A DNA stretch of 64,000 nt from CAWJMD01 sp963700925 (GTDB lineage: Bacteria; Actinomycetota; Actinomycetes; Actinomycetales; CAWJMD01), in assembly GCA_963700925.1 (NCBI GenBank), contig OY969553.1, forward strand, positions 4,526,001-4,590,000. The letters run 5' to 3'. The position numbers and the translations under genes are program-made. Of the stretch, positions 1-8,228 are shown in pieces. The notes beneath the pieces were generated by a model, which searched no databases, had not been told where the DNA came from, and saw nothing but the letters and a program-made list of their open reading frames with translations. Positions within the stretch are counted from its first letter, which is position 1. Each line of letters opens with the position of its first letter.

Positions 1-345
1 TTGGGCCGCCTCGCGCGCGACGTCCTGCGCGCTCCCTCCGGCCACCAGCTCCTCGCGGGTCTCCTCCAGCTCGGCCTCCTCGGCATCAAGGCGGTCGTTG
101 CGCGCCCCCAGGTCGTCGAGGATGCGGACGAGGTCAGACTCGCGCAGCGACCCCAGATCGGCTTCCTGGGTCTGCTGAACCTGCACGACGAGGGCGAAAC
201 CCAGTAGGGCACAAAGCAATCCGGCAAGGACCTCGCCGCGGCTCCCGCGCGGCACCAGAGACCGCCGCAGTCGTTGGCGGGCTTCGAGGGGAGCCGGGCC
301 CACGTCCGGGCCGGGCGGCTCAGGCGTGTCGGCCACGTCGCTCAT
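1..345 (-). CDS. DUF881 family protein (partial, runs off the left edge)
   Basis: About 115 N-terminal residues are present: a proline-rich cytoplasmic start, one membrane segment at about residues 38-55, then a charged coiled-coil-like stretch rich in Glu, Asp and Arg. This is the layout of DUF881 proteins, which occur in actinobacteria beside the small basic protein and a second DUF881 protein. The ATG at 345 overlaps the stop of the upstream sbp gene by four bases (ATGA), so translation is probably coupled. The biochemical function is unknown; the position beside a phospholipid synthase suggests an envelope role, which is inference. The C-terminal domain lies outside the window. Confidence 0.8.
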   Translation of the reverse strand, partial: MSDVADTPEPPGPDVGPAPLEARQRLRRSLVPRGSRGEVLAGLLCALLGFALVVQVQQTQEADLGSLRESDLVRILDDLGARNDRLDAEEAELEETREELVAGGSAQDVAREAAQ

Positions 346-674
346 GCCTTGAACACGTGCCGCCGGATGGCGGCCGCGTTGGAGAAGATGCGGATGCCGA
401 GCACGACCACGACGCCTGTCGACAGCTGTGCGCCGACGCCGAGCTGGTCGCCGAGGTACACGACGAGTGCGGCCACGACGACGTTCGACAGGAACGACAC
501 CACGAAGACGCGGTCGTCGAAGATGCCGTCGAGCACGGCTCGCAGGCCACCGAAGACAGCGTCGAGCGCCGCCACCACGGCGATGGGCAGGTAGGGCTGA
601 AGCTCAGGCGGGACAGTGGGTTTCAGCACCAGCCCGATGATGATGCCGAGCACGAGGCCGAGAGCGGCGATCAC
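342..674 (-). CDS. sbp: Small basic family protein (DUF1290), membrane protein
   Basis: A 110-residue, almost entirely hydrophobic protein with about three membrane segments, matching DUF1290 (Sbp) in length and composition. Start is GTG at 674, overlapping the stop of the upstream DUF881 gene (GTGA). Its own stop overlaps the next DUF881 start. The order DUF881-sbp-DUF881 is a conserved actinobacterial block. In Bacillus sbp lies near division genes, but its function remains undefined. Confidence 0.85.
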   Translation of the reverse strand: MIAALGLVLGIIIGLVLKPTVPPELQPYLPIAVVAALDAVFGGLRAVLDGIFDDRVFVVSFLSNVVVAALVVYLGDQLGVGAQLSTGVVVVLGIRIFSNAAAIRRHVFKA

Positions 675-1546
675 GAGTCGTCCTCCGTTGCTTTGGTGGC
701 GTACTGGAGTGTGAGTGCGTCCCCGCCCTCGAGGCTGAGGTTGCTTGCACCGGAGATGCTGGCCCTCACCCCGTGTCTCGACTTCAGCGACTCGAGGTAC
801 GTGCCGGCGAAAGCGCGTGCGAAATCGGTCTGCAGCGTTGAGGGGTCACCGATCGCCTCGACCACGTACGGCGGCGCGAGCGGTCGGAAGTCCACCAGGA
901 TCGCCAGACCGGCTGAGCGGATCGCTGACGTCGACGTGAGCCGGTGCCCGTTCACCGCCACCGCCTCGGCGCCGGCCGCCCACAGCCCGTTGACGACCAC
1001 CTGCAGGTCGACATCGAGCACGCGCCCCTCGTCGCCCGCGCCGCCGTCCCGCGGATCGCCGGTGAACGGGTCCGAGACACCCACTGCGTTGTCGAGGGTG
1101 TAGACCGCGCCGGGTCCCTGTACGGGTTCGGCGCCGGCCAGCACGCCCAGGGTGGTGACCTCCTCCAGCAGGTCGTCGCCGGCACCCACCAGCCGCTGGT
1201 CCCGCAGGTCGTCGATCCCGGACCTCAGCGCCTCGACCTGCGCTGCCCGCTCGTCCACCTCAGCCGTTCGGGCCGTCACCTCGTTGCGCAGCAGCGAGGG
1301 CGTGTCGGACGACAGTGGCAAGCGGAGCTCGGTCACACCGACGATGAGGATGGCGCCCGCGAGCATCGAGAGGGCGACGGTCAGGGGGGCGGTGCGCCGC
1401 CGAGCACCCGGCGCCATGTCGCCCGAGGCCCTGTGGGCGGCGGCGGCCGCGTAGCCAGGGTCCAGAGGTCGCTGCATCACTTCGGTCAGCAGGGTCATGG
1501 ACGCGTCCAGCGGACGTGCCGGCCGGCCCGTCCTCGGCGCGCTCAC
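671..1546 (-). CDS. DUF881 family protein
   Basis: 291 residues. A cytoplasmic N-terminus of about 50 residues is followed by one membrane segment (about 55-75), a Glu/Arg-rich coiled coil (about 88-120), and a compact extracytoplasmic domain. The domain contains the features usual in DUF881: a GPG turn followed by a Leu-Asp segment near 140-150, and the NGLWAAGAEAVAVNGHRL stretch in which the family conserves Asn, Gly and Arg. It starts with GTG at 1546, overlapping the stop of the phosphatidyltransferase gene (GTGA), so the four genes from 2196 leftward read as one translationally coupled operon. No enzymatic role is established for the family. Confidence 0.85.
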   Translation of the reverse strand: MSAPRTGRPARPLDASMTLLTEVMQRPLDPGYAAAAAHRASGDMAPGARRRTAPLTVALSMLAGAILIVGVTELRLPLSSDTPSLLRNEVTARTAEVDERAAQVEALRSGIDDLRDQRLVGAGDDLLEEVTTLGVLAGAEPVQGPGAVYTLDNAVGVSDPFTGDPRDGGAGDEGRVLDVDLQVVVNGLWAAGAEAVAVNGHRLTSTSAIRSAGLAILVDFRPLAPPYVVEAIGDPSTLQTDFARAFAGTYLESLKSRHGVRASISGASNLSLEGGDALTLQYATKATEDDS

Positions 1547-2196
1547 ACCGTCGCCTCGTCAGGTGGGCGTCCGGCTGCCAGCATTCGGTCGGCGCGTACC
1601 AGATCGCGCAGCTGGCGCAGGTACAGCACGCCCGCCCACCAGTACAGCCCCGTGCCCCACCAGGCGAAGGCCCATCCGAGCGGACGGGCGATGTCGGCGA
1701 GCGTGCTGTCGCCCTCGCCGAGAAGGATCAGCGGGAAGGCGTACAGCAGGTTGAAGGTGGCGGCCTTGCCCAGGTAGTGGACCGGCAGAGAGGCGAGCCC
1801 GAGGCGGCGAAGCCACGGCCAGGTGCCCGCCAGCGCGAGGTCACGGGCGACGATGACGACGACCAGCCACCACGGGATGAGGTCGCGCCACGCAAGGCCG
1901 ATCAGCGTGGACAGGATGTACAGGCGGTCTGCGGCCGGGTCGAGCTTGCGCCCGAGCTCCGACTCCTGGTGCCACGTGCGCGCCAGGTACCCGTCGAGGA
2001 AGTCGGAGACGCCCGATGCGGCCAGCACGAGCAGCGCCCAGCCGTCCATCCCGGCGATGATCAGGTAGGCGAAGACCGGCACCAGCAGAAGCCGGACGAA
2101 GCTGATCAGGTTGGGCACCGTGAAGACGAGGTCGGTCCGTGGCGCAGCTGGCTCCACCGGACCCACCTCATGCTCAACAGGCTCCTGCTGCCTCAT
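1543..2196 (-). CDS. CDP-alcohol phosphatidyltransferase family membrane enzyme
   Basis: 217 residues with several membrane spans. The family signature D-x2-DG-x2-AR-x8-G-x3-D-x3-D is complete: D65, D68-G69, A72-R73, G82, D86 and D90. These residues bind the CDP moiety and metal and transfer a phosphatidyl group to an alcohol acceptor. The actual product (phosphatidylglycerol phosphate, cardiolipin or another lipid) cannot be told from sequence. The ATG at 2196 was chosen because the hydrophobic domain starts shortly after it; the frame stays open upstream but runs into the reading frame of the neighbouring gene. First gene of the coupled DUF881/sbp operon. Confidence 0.85.
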   Translation of the reverse strand: MRQQEPVEHEVGPVEPAAPRTDLVFTVPNLISFVRLLLVPVFAYLIIAGMDGWALLVLAASGVSDFLDGYLARTWHQESELGRKLDPAADRLYILSTLIGLAWRDLIPWWLVVVIVARDLALAGTWPWLRRLGLASLPVHYLGKAATFNLLYAFPLILLGEGDSTLADIARPLGWAFAWWGTGLYWWAGVLYLRQLRDLVRADRMLAAGRPPDEATV

Positions 2197-2233
2197 CCGT
2201 ACCAGCCTACGGTCCACTCGGGCCCCAACTGCG

Positions 2234-3508
2234 TCAGCCGCCGGCCGGGAGGGCGTCGTCGAAGACGGTGAGGCTGCCGCCGTAGGCGGCCACCCAGATG
2301 CGACGCGTACCCGCGTCATAGGTGATCCCGATCGGGTGGTGGTCGACTGCCACCGTCTCCAGCACCTCGAGGTCGGACGTGCGCACGCGCGACACCGTGT
2401 CGGACTCGTAGTTGACGACGAACAGTGCGGTGCCGTCGCTCGAGAGCACGGCGCTGCGCGGCTCCGACCCGGTCGCCACCGAACCGAGCACCTTGCCTGT
2501 CGCCGTGTCGATCTTGGTGACCTTGCCGGCCCTGTTGAGGGTCGCGAAGAGGGTGGCTCCGTCCGGGCTGAGGTTGAGGTGACGCGGGCCGGCCCCAACG
2601 TCACGGAACCACTCAACACTCCCCTTGCCTTCTCCCCCAACGGCTTCGGCGAGGTCGAGCACCGCGATCTCGGCGCCGCCCATGATCGCCACGTACGCAG
2701 TCGTCGAGTCGGGTGACACCGCGATGCCGCGCGGGTAGCGGCCGAGACCAACGGTGGCGACCACCGTCGCGCCGCCGTCCCCGCCACTGGTGTCGATCAC
2801 GGAGACGTCCCAGCTGCACCAGTTGGTGACCAGCAGGTACTTGCCGTCGGGCGTCACCTCGACGAACTTGGGAACCGCTCCTACCTCGACGATCTCGACG
2901 ATCTCGAGCGATGTCGTGTCGATGCGGTAGACGAAGCTCGTGTCGATACCCATGTCCGGGTCGCACACGTCGTCACCCGGCTTGCCGAAGCCCGGGCCGT
3001 ACATGGAGTAGTTGGAGACCCACAGCTGGCTGCCGTCACGGCTGAACGCCGCCTCGACCGGACCTCCCTCGACCGGTTCGGTCCACTCCTCGTAGCCGAA
3101 GTCGGCCGGCACGACCTCGTCGTCGATGGTGCCGAGGGGCTGCCCGTCGGACGCGAACGCCGACACGGTGTGGCTGTAGATCATGTTCTGTGCCACGACC
3201 AGACCGGTGCCTGACGCCACCACGGACTTCGGTGTCATCCCGCCGGTGAGCCGTCCGACCTTCTCGAAGCGGAGTTCGGCGCTCGGATCGTCGGGCGGGT
3301 CGGGACGCGGCCCAAGCGGCCCTGGCTCGGGGTCAGGCCTGGCGGCGACCGCGGCGGTGCCGTCCCTGACCGGCACGAGCGCAGGGTCGGAGATGGGGAG
3401 CGCTCCGTCTCCGAGCGGCGCGCCAGCGGCGCACGCCGTGAGGAGAAGCGTGGCCACAGCGACACAGACACAGGCCGCCGGCATGAGCTCCCGTCCGGCT
3501 CGTCGCAT
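2234..3508 (-). CDS. YncE-like beta-propeller lipoprotein
   Basis: 424 residues. The N-terminus is a lipoprotein signal: basic residues, hydrophobic core, then lipobox L-T-A-C26. After a proline-rich linker come repeated strands of the YVTN/YncE propeller type, for example VTPDGKYLLVTNW, VSPDSTTAYVA, LSPDGATLFAT and LSSDGTALFVVNY, so a seven-bladed propeller anchored outside the membrane is likely. Such proteins usually bind partners or ligands rather than catalyse. The start at 3508 was chosen over upstream in-frame codons because it gives the signal peptide. It is separated by 37 bases from the downstream phosphatidyltransferase gene and may be cotranscribed. Confidence 0.8.
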   Translation of the reverse strand: MRRAGRELMPAACVCVAVATLLLTACAAGAPLGDGALPISDPALVPVRDGTAAVAARPDPEPGPLGPRPDPPDDPSAELRFEKVGRLTGGMTPKSVVASGTGLVVAQNMIYSHTVSAFASDGQPLGTIDDEVVPADFGYEEWTEPVEGGPVEAAFSRDGSQLWVSNYSMYGPGFGKPGDDVCDPDMGIDTSFVYRIDTTSLEIVEIVEVGAVPKFVEVTPDGKYLLVTNWCSWDVSVIDTSGGDGGATVVATVGLGRYPRGIAVSPDSTTAYVAIMGGAEIAVLDLAEAVGGEGKGSVEWFRDVGAGPRHLNLSPDGATLFATLNRAGKVTKIDTATGKVLGSVATGSEPRSAVLSSDGTALFVVNYESDTVSRVRTSDLEVLETVAVDHHPIGITYDAGTRRIWVAAYGGSLTVFDDALPAGG

Positions 3509-3539
3509 CTGTCCCCACCCGTCCGTTGCCTCCGTTCGA

Positions 3540-3545
3540 ATGCTA
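3540..3545 (-). promoter_or_regulatory. Possible -10 element of the propeller lipoprotein gene
   Basis: TAGCAT on the minus strand fits the actinobacterial TANNNT -10 pattern and would give a leader of about 25 bases before the ATG at 3508. No clear -35 is seen. Placed by pattern only. Confidence 0.3.
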
Positions 3546-3767
3546 GGTCGCGGGGCGCGCTGTGACGGGCAGGCGCTCGGGCGCGTCGCGAGGTCGTGTC
3601 GTCCCAGGTGCGCACCTGGCGCACGAAGCGGTCGGTGAGGACCGAGATGGCCTCGTGTTACGTGGGCGTCCCGGTATAGCCATTTCGGACCATCTTTGGG
3701 GCTTTGGCGGACATTGAGCCCGTAGGGCCCCACAGTCGCATTGACGGCCGCCCGGGAGGAGACTCCA

Positions 3768-4616
3768 ATGACCCAGCGCTACAACCCGCCACCCAACTGG
3801 CCCAGTCCTCCTCAAGGCTGGACGCCGCCTCCGGGATGGGTGCCGGACCCGTCGTGGGGACCCGCGCCATCAGGGTGGCAGTTCTGGGCCGACGGGCCGG
3901 GCCAGGCAGGCATGCCATTGGCCGCCAAAGTCGTGCTGGGCGTGGTCGCCGCGTTCGTGGGGATCTGCGGGATCGGCCTGATCGGTGCGGCCCTCGGTGG
4001 TGACCCAGACGACGACACCGCAAGCCTGAGCGCAGATCGCTCCAAGTCACCCTCTGCCACAACGGACACAGAGGCCGCCGAGAAGGCCGCCGAGGATCAG
4101 GCGGCGACCGACAAGGCAGCCGCCGATGCTGAGGCCGCCGAGAAGGCCGCTGAGGATCAGGCGGCCGCAGACAAGGCAGCCGCCGCGGCAGCGGCCGCTG
4201 CCGAGGCAGCGAATCCGGGCATTGGAAGCAAGGTCCGTGACGGCAAGTTCGAGTTCACGGTCACCGGGGTTGAGCGCCCCGGGAAGACGATCGGCGAGAG
4301 CTTCTTCGAGGAAACGGCCCAGGGCGAGTTCATCATCATCCGGGTCGACATCACGAACATCGGTGACGAGGCACAGACTCTGACCTCCAGCAGTCAGGTC
4401 CTGTACAACGACAAGGGTCAGAAGTTCGAGCCCTCCAGTGCCATCTTCGCGTTGGAGGACTCCAGCAAGTTCTTCCTGGAGACCATCAACCCGGGCAACA
4501 CCGTTACCGGTGCGCCTCTCCTGTTCGACGTGGCTCCCGGCACCGTGCTGGACAAGATCGAACTGCACGACTCCTTCTTCTCCGGCGGCGTCGAGGTCAG
4601 CCTCAAAGGCTCCTGA
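3768..4616 (+). CDS. DUF4352 domain membrane-anchored protein with Pro/Trp-rich head and Ala/Glu-rich linker
   Basis: 282 residues from the ATG at 3768, preceded by a GGGAGGAG ribosome site. Layout: a proline- and tryptophan-rich cytoplasmic head (PPPGW, PDPSWGP) of the kind seen in DUF2510-like actinobacterial membrane proteins, one membrane span at about 48-72, an Ala/Glu/Lys linker, then a C-terminal domain (about 140-282) matching DUF4352: RVDITNIG, an N-x-G turn, and a closing beta strand. DUF4352 is an immunoglobulin-like extracellular fold of unknown ligand. The linker is encoded by two 60-bp tandem copies. It ends convergently with the small gene at 4772, with a strong hairpin between them. 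Confidence 0.75.
   Translation: MTQRYNPPPNWPSPPQGWTPPPGWVPDPSWGPAPSGWQFWADGPGQAGMPLAAKVVLGVVAAFVGICGIGLIGAALGGDPDDDTASLSADRSKSPSATTDTEAAEKAAEDQAATDKAAADAEAAEKAAEDQAAADKAAAAAAAAAEAANPGIGSKVRDGKFEFTVTGVERPGKTIGESFFEETAQGEFIIIRVDITNIGDEAQTLTSSSQVLYNDKGQKFEPSSAIFALEDSSKFFLETINPGNTVTGAPLLFDVAPGTVLDKIELHDSFFSGGVEVSLKGS
4071..4190 (+). repeat. Two tandem 60-bp copies inside the DUF4352 gene
   Basis: Copies at 4071-4130 and 4131-4190 are nearly identical and each encodes about 20 residues of Ala/Glu/Lys helix (EAAEKAAEDQAA...). They form the linker between the membrane span and the outer domain. Copy number could vary between strains. Confidence 0.8.
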
Positions 4617-4709
4617 GGCACAAGAGCCGCCGCGTCGATCGCGGTGCAAGGGTGAGTCTCAGCTCCTGTTGAGCAGCCTCGCGGGCCGGCGTGGCTCGTG
4701 CCTGACGAA

Positions 4710-4752
4710 GCGCGAAAGCTTTGGTGTCCGTGCGACACCGAAATCTTCGCGC
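4710..4752. terminator. Bidirectional hairpin between convergent genes
   Basis: Arms 4710-4728 and 4734-4752 form a 19-bp stem with two mismatches and two or three G-T pairs around a 5-base loop (CGTGC). It lies between the stops of the DUF4352 gene and the small minus-strand gene, so it can serve both. Confidence 0.75.
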
Positions 4753-4771
4753 TTCAGGGCTGCGGAGCCAG

Positions 4772-5074
4772 TCAGCAGCCTTCCTGGACCGCCTTGGCCT
4801 GTGGCACGTCGTACTCGACCTGCTGAACTTCCGTCGTCGGGGCCGAGCCGGGCTGCCGCTCAGCCGTCGCACCGGCGACGCTGCGGCAGGTCTCGCTGTC
4901 GGTGGTGTCGGCCGCGCCGGCTTCGATGGCGAGTGACATGCCCAGGACGACCAGGAACGCGGCAGAGACGAGTGTCAGGACGGCCGTGGCGAAGAAGGCC
5001 GCTCTCTGCAGCCTTCGGATCACTCGCTCATCGACGGGCACCAGTTGCCCGGATGGGGAGTCACGTCCCGCCAT
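4772..5074 (-). CDS. Small single-span membrane protein, unknown function
   Basis: 100 residues from ATG at 5074. A charged N-terminus (about 1-24) precedes a clear membrane span (about 27-50), then a polar tail with two cysteines (one near 63, one at the C-terminus). No family was recognised. Support comes from the membrane span, the open frame between a terminator hairpin and the next gene, and the absence of a competing frame. No good ribosome site is visible upstream, so it could be wrong. Confidence 0.45.
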   Translation of the reverse strand: MAGRDSPSGQLVPVDERVIRRLQRAAFFATAVLTLVSAAFLVVLGMSLAIEAGAADTTDSETCRSVAGATAERQPGSAPTTEVQQVEYDVPQAKAVQEGC

Positions 5075-5216
5075 GAAGCGGACCCTAGGTTGGTTGAGAG
5101 GGCAATGGAATCGGCCGAACGGCCGACCCTTGCTCTTCAGCGCAGGGCGGCCACCATGTGGAGGGGAGCCAGCCCCGGCCAACCTGCACCGCACGTGACA
5201 GCGAGGAGCGACGGTC

Positions 5217-6113
5217 ATGAGCCAAGAGGAACTGATGGCGATTCTTGTCCCGCTGGTCACCGCCGCCGAGGCGTCCGCCGCCATGGCGGCGAAGCTGAAG
5301 CTCGGCCTGGACGGGGGCACGGCGGACCCTTCCGTCGCCGAGGCGATCGAGCGAGTGGTCTCGCTCGCCGCCCCGCCGGGCGCACTTGACGAGGTGGACG
5401 AAGCCTCGAGCCGCGCAGGCGTCGGATTGGTCACCGCGTTCCTCAAGCAAGCCCTCGACCTCGTCGAGAACCCGGGCCGTCCGGGCGGGTGGGTCTACAC
5501 GGATCCCGTGGTCCTCCGGTCGCAGGGGCAGTCGTCAGGAGAGGTCCCTGGCCTCATCGCTCGCGTCGCGCCGACGCTGCCCGGACTCGAGGAGGCTCTC
5601 GCGCGGGACGGCGCGTGCATCCTCGACATCGGTTCGGGCATAGCGGCTCTGGCCATCGCGTGCTGCAGGGTCTTCCCGTCCGCGAGCGTCGTAGGTCTCG
5701 AGCCGTGGGAACCCGCGATGGAGATGGGCCGTGCCAATGTCACCGAGGCCGGGCTTGACGATCGCATCACCCTGCGAGCCGATCGTGTGGAGGAGATCGC
5801 TGACCAGGCCGCGTTCGACATGGTGTGGATGCCGGCGCCGTTTCTGCCGCGGACCGTCCTTGAAGCCGCCGCTCCGCGTGTCGCCTCCAGTCTGCGTCCC
5901 GGCGGCTGGCTCGTGCTCGGCCGGTATGCGGCGCCCGCGGATCCCCTGGCCGGCGCGATCGCCGATCTGCGCACTGTGCGTGGAGGCGGCTCGAGACTCA
6001 GTGACGAGGATGCGGTCTCCCTGCTGGAGGACGCCGGGTTCGCGAGTGTCCGCGCTGTGCCCAGCGACTGGCCGTTCCCGATCCGATTCGTGGCCGGTCA
6101 ACGTCCCACATGA
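5217..6113 (+). CDS. Class I SAM-dependent methyltransferase
   Basis: 298 residues with ATG at 5217 and a GAGGAG ribosome site. An N-terminal helical region (about 1-90) resembles the dimerisation or winged-helix head of O-methyltransferase-like proteins. The Rossmann domain carries motif I ILDIGSGIA (135-143), the acidic residue after strand 2 (LEP, E162), and later WMPAPFLP and a GGWLVLGRY strand. The substrate cannot be inferred. The next gene starts 21 bases downstream on the same strand, so the two may share a transcript. Confidence 0.8.
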   Translation: MSQEELMAILVPLVTAAEASAAMAAKLKLGLDGGTADPSVAEAIERVVSLAAPPGALDEVDEASSRAGVGLVTAFLKQALDLVENPGRPGGWVYTDPVVLRSQGQSSGEVPGLIARVAPTLPGLEEALARDGACILDIGSGIAALAIACCRVFPSASVVGLEPWEPAMEMGRANVTEAGLDDRITLRADRVEEIADQAAFDMVWMPAPFLPRTVLEAAAPRVASSLRPGGWLVLGRYAAPADPLAGAIADLRTVRGGGSRLSDEDAVSLLEDAGFASVRAVPSDWPFPIRFVAGQRPT

Positions 6114-6134
6114 CCATCGTGGAAAGGTGAAGGG

Positions 6135-7502
6135 ATGACCGAGCAGCCAGACATGTCCTCCGGGTTGACCACAGCCGACGACCACACCGCCGTGGAGAGG
6201 CTGCTGGACTACCTGCGCCAGCCGAGCGTGAGCACGACGGGCGAGGGATTTCCGGCTGCGACGGAACGAGCGGCCCACGAGATGGTGCTGGCCGGTCTGC
6301 AGCCGACGGTGCTCGACACACCGGGGCGTCCGGCCGTCTTCGGCAAGCGGACGGGCCCGCCCGGGGCGCCCACCGTGCTGATCTACGGGCACTACGACGT
6401 CCAGCCGACCGGGCCCGTCGACCTGTGGAGGACGGATCCGTGGTCACCCGTGGTCGCGGACGGGCGCATCTGGGCTCGAGGAGCAGGTGACAACAAGGGT
6501 CAGCACTTCGCGCACCTGCAGGCGCTGCGCAACCTGCTGGAGGCTGACGGTGGCTACCCGTGCACCGTCAAGATGATCCTCGACGGCGAGGAAGAGATGG
6601 GCAGTCCGAACCTGGCGGCCCTGGTGGCGGAGCGCCGGGAGCTGCTCGACGCGGACCTGGTCATCTGGAGCGACGGTCCGGTGCACGAGTCCGGCCGCTG
6701 GTGCGTGCTGCATGGCGTCCGGGGGGTCCTCCTGGTCAAGCTGACGGCAAAGGGGTCCCGGCAGGCGCTCCACTCCGGGGCCTGGGGCAACGTCGCCGAG
6801 AACCCCGCCTGGACGCTGGTCCAGGCACTGGCGTCGCTGAGGAGCCCGGCGGGAGAGGTCACGGTCCCGGGCTTCTACGACGACGTGCCACCCCTGACGC
6901 CCGCGGAGCGCGCGGCGTTCGACGAACTCCCGTTCGATCTGCCCGGGACGCTGGAGAGCGTCGGCATCTCCGGCATGGACGAGGGGTACGGCGATCTCGA
7001 CTTCTTCGGACGGGTCGGCGGGATCCCCAGCCTGACGATCAACGGCGTGGAGGCCGGCGACCTGAGCCGGACGATCATTCCTCACGAGGCCACTGCGCGA
7101 CTCGACATCAGGCTGGTCGGCGGTCAGGACCCGGACCGCGTGTTCGAGTGCATCCGCGCGCACCTGGCGAGAACGTCGCCGAAGGTCGAGGTGGAGATAG
7201 AGGGCGCGGTGCCTGCGTCCCGCATGCCGTTGGACAACCCGTGGAGCGGGCACCTCGCCGCGGCCGTGTCGCGTGCGACGGGCGAGGAACCTCTGCTCAT
7301 TCCCGCCTACGGGGGAACGCTTCCCGACTTCGTGTGGACGTCGGTGCTGGGCCGCCCCAGCCTCGGCCTTCCGTTCGCCAACGTGGACGAGGCCAACCAC
7401 GCACCGAACGAGAACATCGCCGTCGACCGCTACCTCTCCGGCATCGCCATCTCGACCGCCGTCCTCCGCACCTTGGGCAGTGAGGAAGCACTGCGCACTT
7501 GA
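6135..7502 (+). CDS. M20 family dipeptidase / metallopeptidase
   Basis: 455 residues, the usual size of M20 dipeptidases. The two-zinc site is visible: H86 in YGHYDVQP, bridging D119 in GAGDNKGQ, catalytic and ligand glutamates in the GEEEMGS stretch (152-154), and a C-terminal His in EANHAPNE. The insert domain (about 185-300) would mediate dimerisation. It likely hydrolyses dipeptides or acyl-amino acids in the cytoplasm; no signal peptide is present. ATG at 6135 follows a GGTGAAGG ribosome site. Confidence 0.88.
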   Translation: MTEQPDMSSGLTTADDHTAVERLLDYLRQPSVSTTGEGFPAATERAAHEMVLAGLQPTVLDTPGRPAVFGKRTGPPGAPTVLIYGHYDVQPTGPVDLWRTDPWSPVVADGRIWARGAGDNKGQHFAHLQALRNLLEADGGYPCTVKMILDGEEEMGSPNLAALVAERRELLDADLVIWSDGPVHESGRWCVLHGVRGVLLVKLTAKGSRQALHSGAWGNVAENPAWTLVQALASLRSPAGEVTVPGFYDDVPPLTPAERAAFDELPFDLPGTLESVGISGMDEGYGDLDFFGRVGGIPSLTINGVEAGDLSRTIIPHEATARLDIRLVGGQDPDRVFECIRAHLARTSPKVEVEIEGAVPASRMPLDNPWSGHLAAAVSRATGEEPLLIPAYGGTLPDFVWTSVLGRPSLGLPFANVDEANHAPNENIAVDRYLSGIAISTAVLRTLGSEEALRT

Positions 7503-7531
7503 CCTTGACACCGTGACAAGGTCTTCACTGA

Positions 7532-8228
7532 GTGCAGGAGGTGGTCCCCATCAACTCGACCCACCCGAACTCACAGCACACGCGGCTGCTCGACGCGCTG
7601 TGCGCCGGCGACTCGTCGACGCGGCTCAAGGCGGCTCTGTCGGTGGGCACCCACCCCGACCCCGGCCTCGTCGAGGCGCTCGTGGCACGGTGCGCGATCG
7701 AGCCGGACTTCTTCGTGCGCGACATGCTCACCTGGGCGTTGACGCGCCTCCCGTCGGAGATCACGGTGCCCAGACTCCGCGCGGAGCTCCGCTCCGAGGG
7801 CGCTCGAGGCACGGAGCCAGGCGCTGCACACGCTGTCCAAGATCGGGGACGGGAGCGCGTGGCCCGCGATCACGCGGTCGTTGCTGCACGACCCCGACGA
7901 CGAGGTCGCGCGAAGCGCATGGCGTGCGGCCGTCGTCCTCGTGCCCGCCGGAGAACGGGAGGGGCTGGCGGCGGAGCTGGCCGCGCAGCTCGGTCGTGGC
8001 GACCGTGGTGTGCAGCTGAGTCTCAGCCGAGCACTCGTCGCACTCGGAGACGTGATCGAGCCAGCCCTGCGAACGGGACTGGCGAGCGACGACCCCACCG
8101 TGCGTGCGCACGCCCGCGCCACGGAGCGGCTCCTGCGCGACCCGGATGCCGGATTCGACCTGGCCGTCGACGAGGCGAAGCGCGTCGACGCGCTCGGCCC
8201 GGGTCGGGTAGAGGAAACAGCGTGCTGA
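7532..8228 (+). pseudogene. HEAT-repeat protein broken by a +1 shift
   Basis: The first part (7532 to about 7798) reads as HEAT-like helices (TRLKAALSVG, FFVRDMLTWALTRLP). The frame is then lost at the GGG at 7798-7800; deleting one G restores a continuous protein (ALEARSQALHTLSKIGDG, LLHDPDDEVARSAWRAA) to the stop at 8226-8228. The restored protein would be about 231 residues of HEAT/armadillo repeats, a protein-binding scaffold. The start is uncertain: GTG 7532 is open, but the best ribosome site (AGGAGG at 7535-7540) lies just downstream of it. Its end overlaps the GTG of the next gene by seven bases. Confidence 0.6.

Noticed and set aside
357..1103. Long plus-strand open frame across sbp and DUF881
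   Set aside because: Antisense to recognised genes; the translation is a low-complexity GC artefact with no domain.
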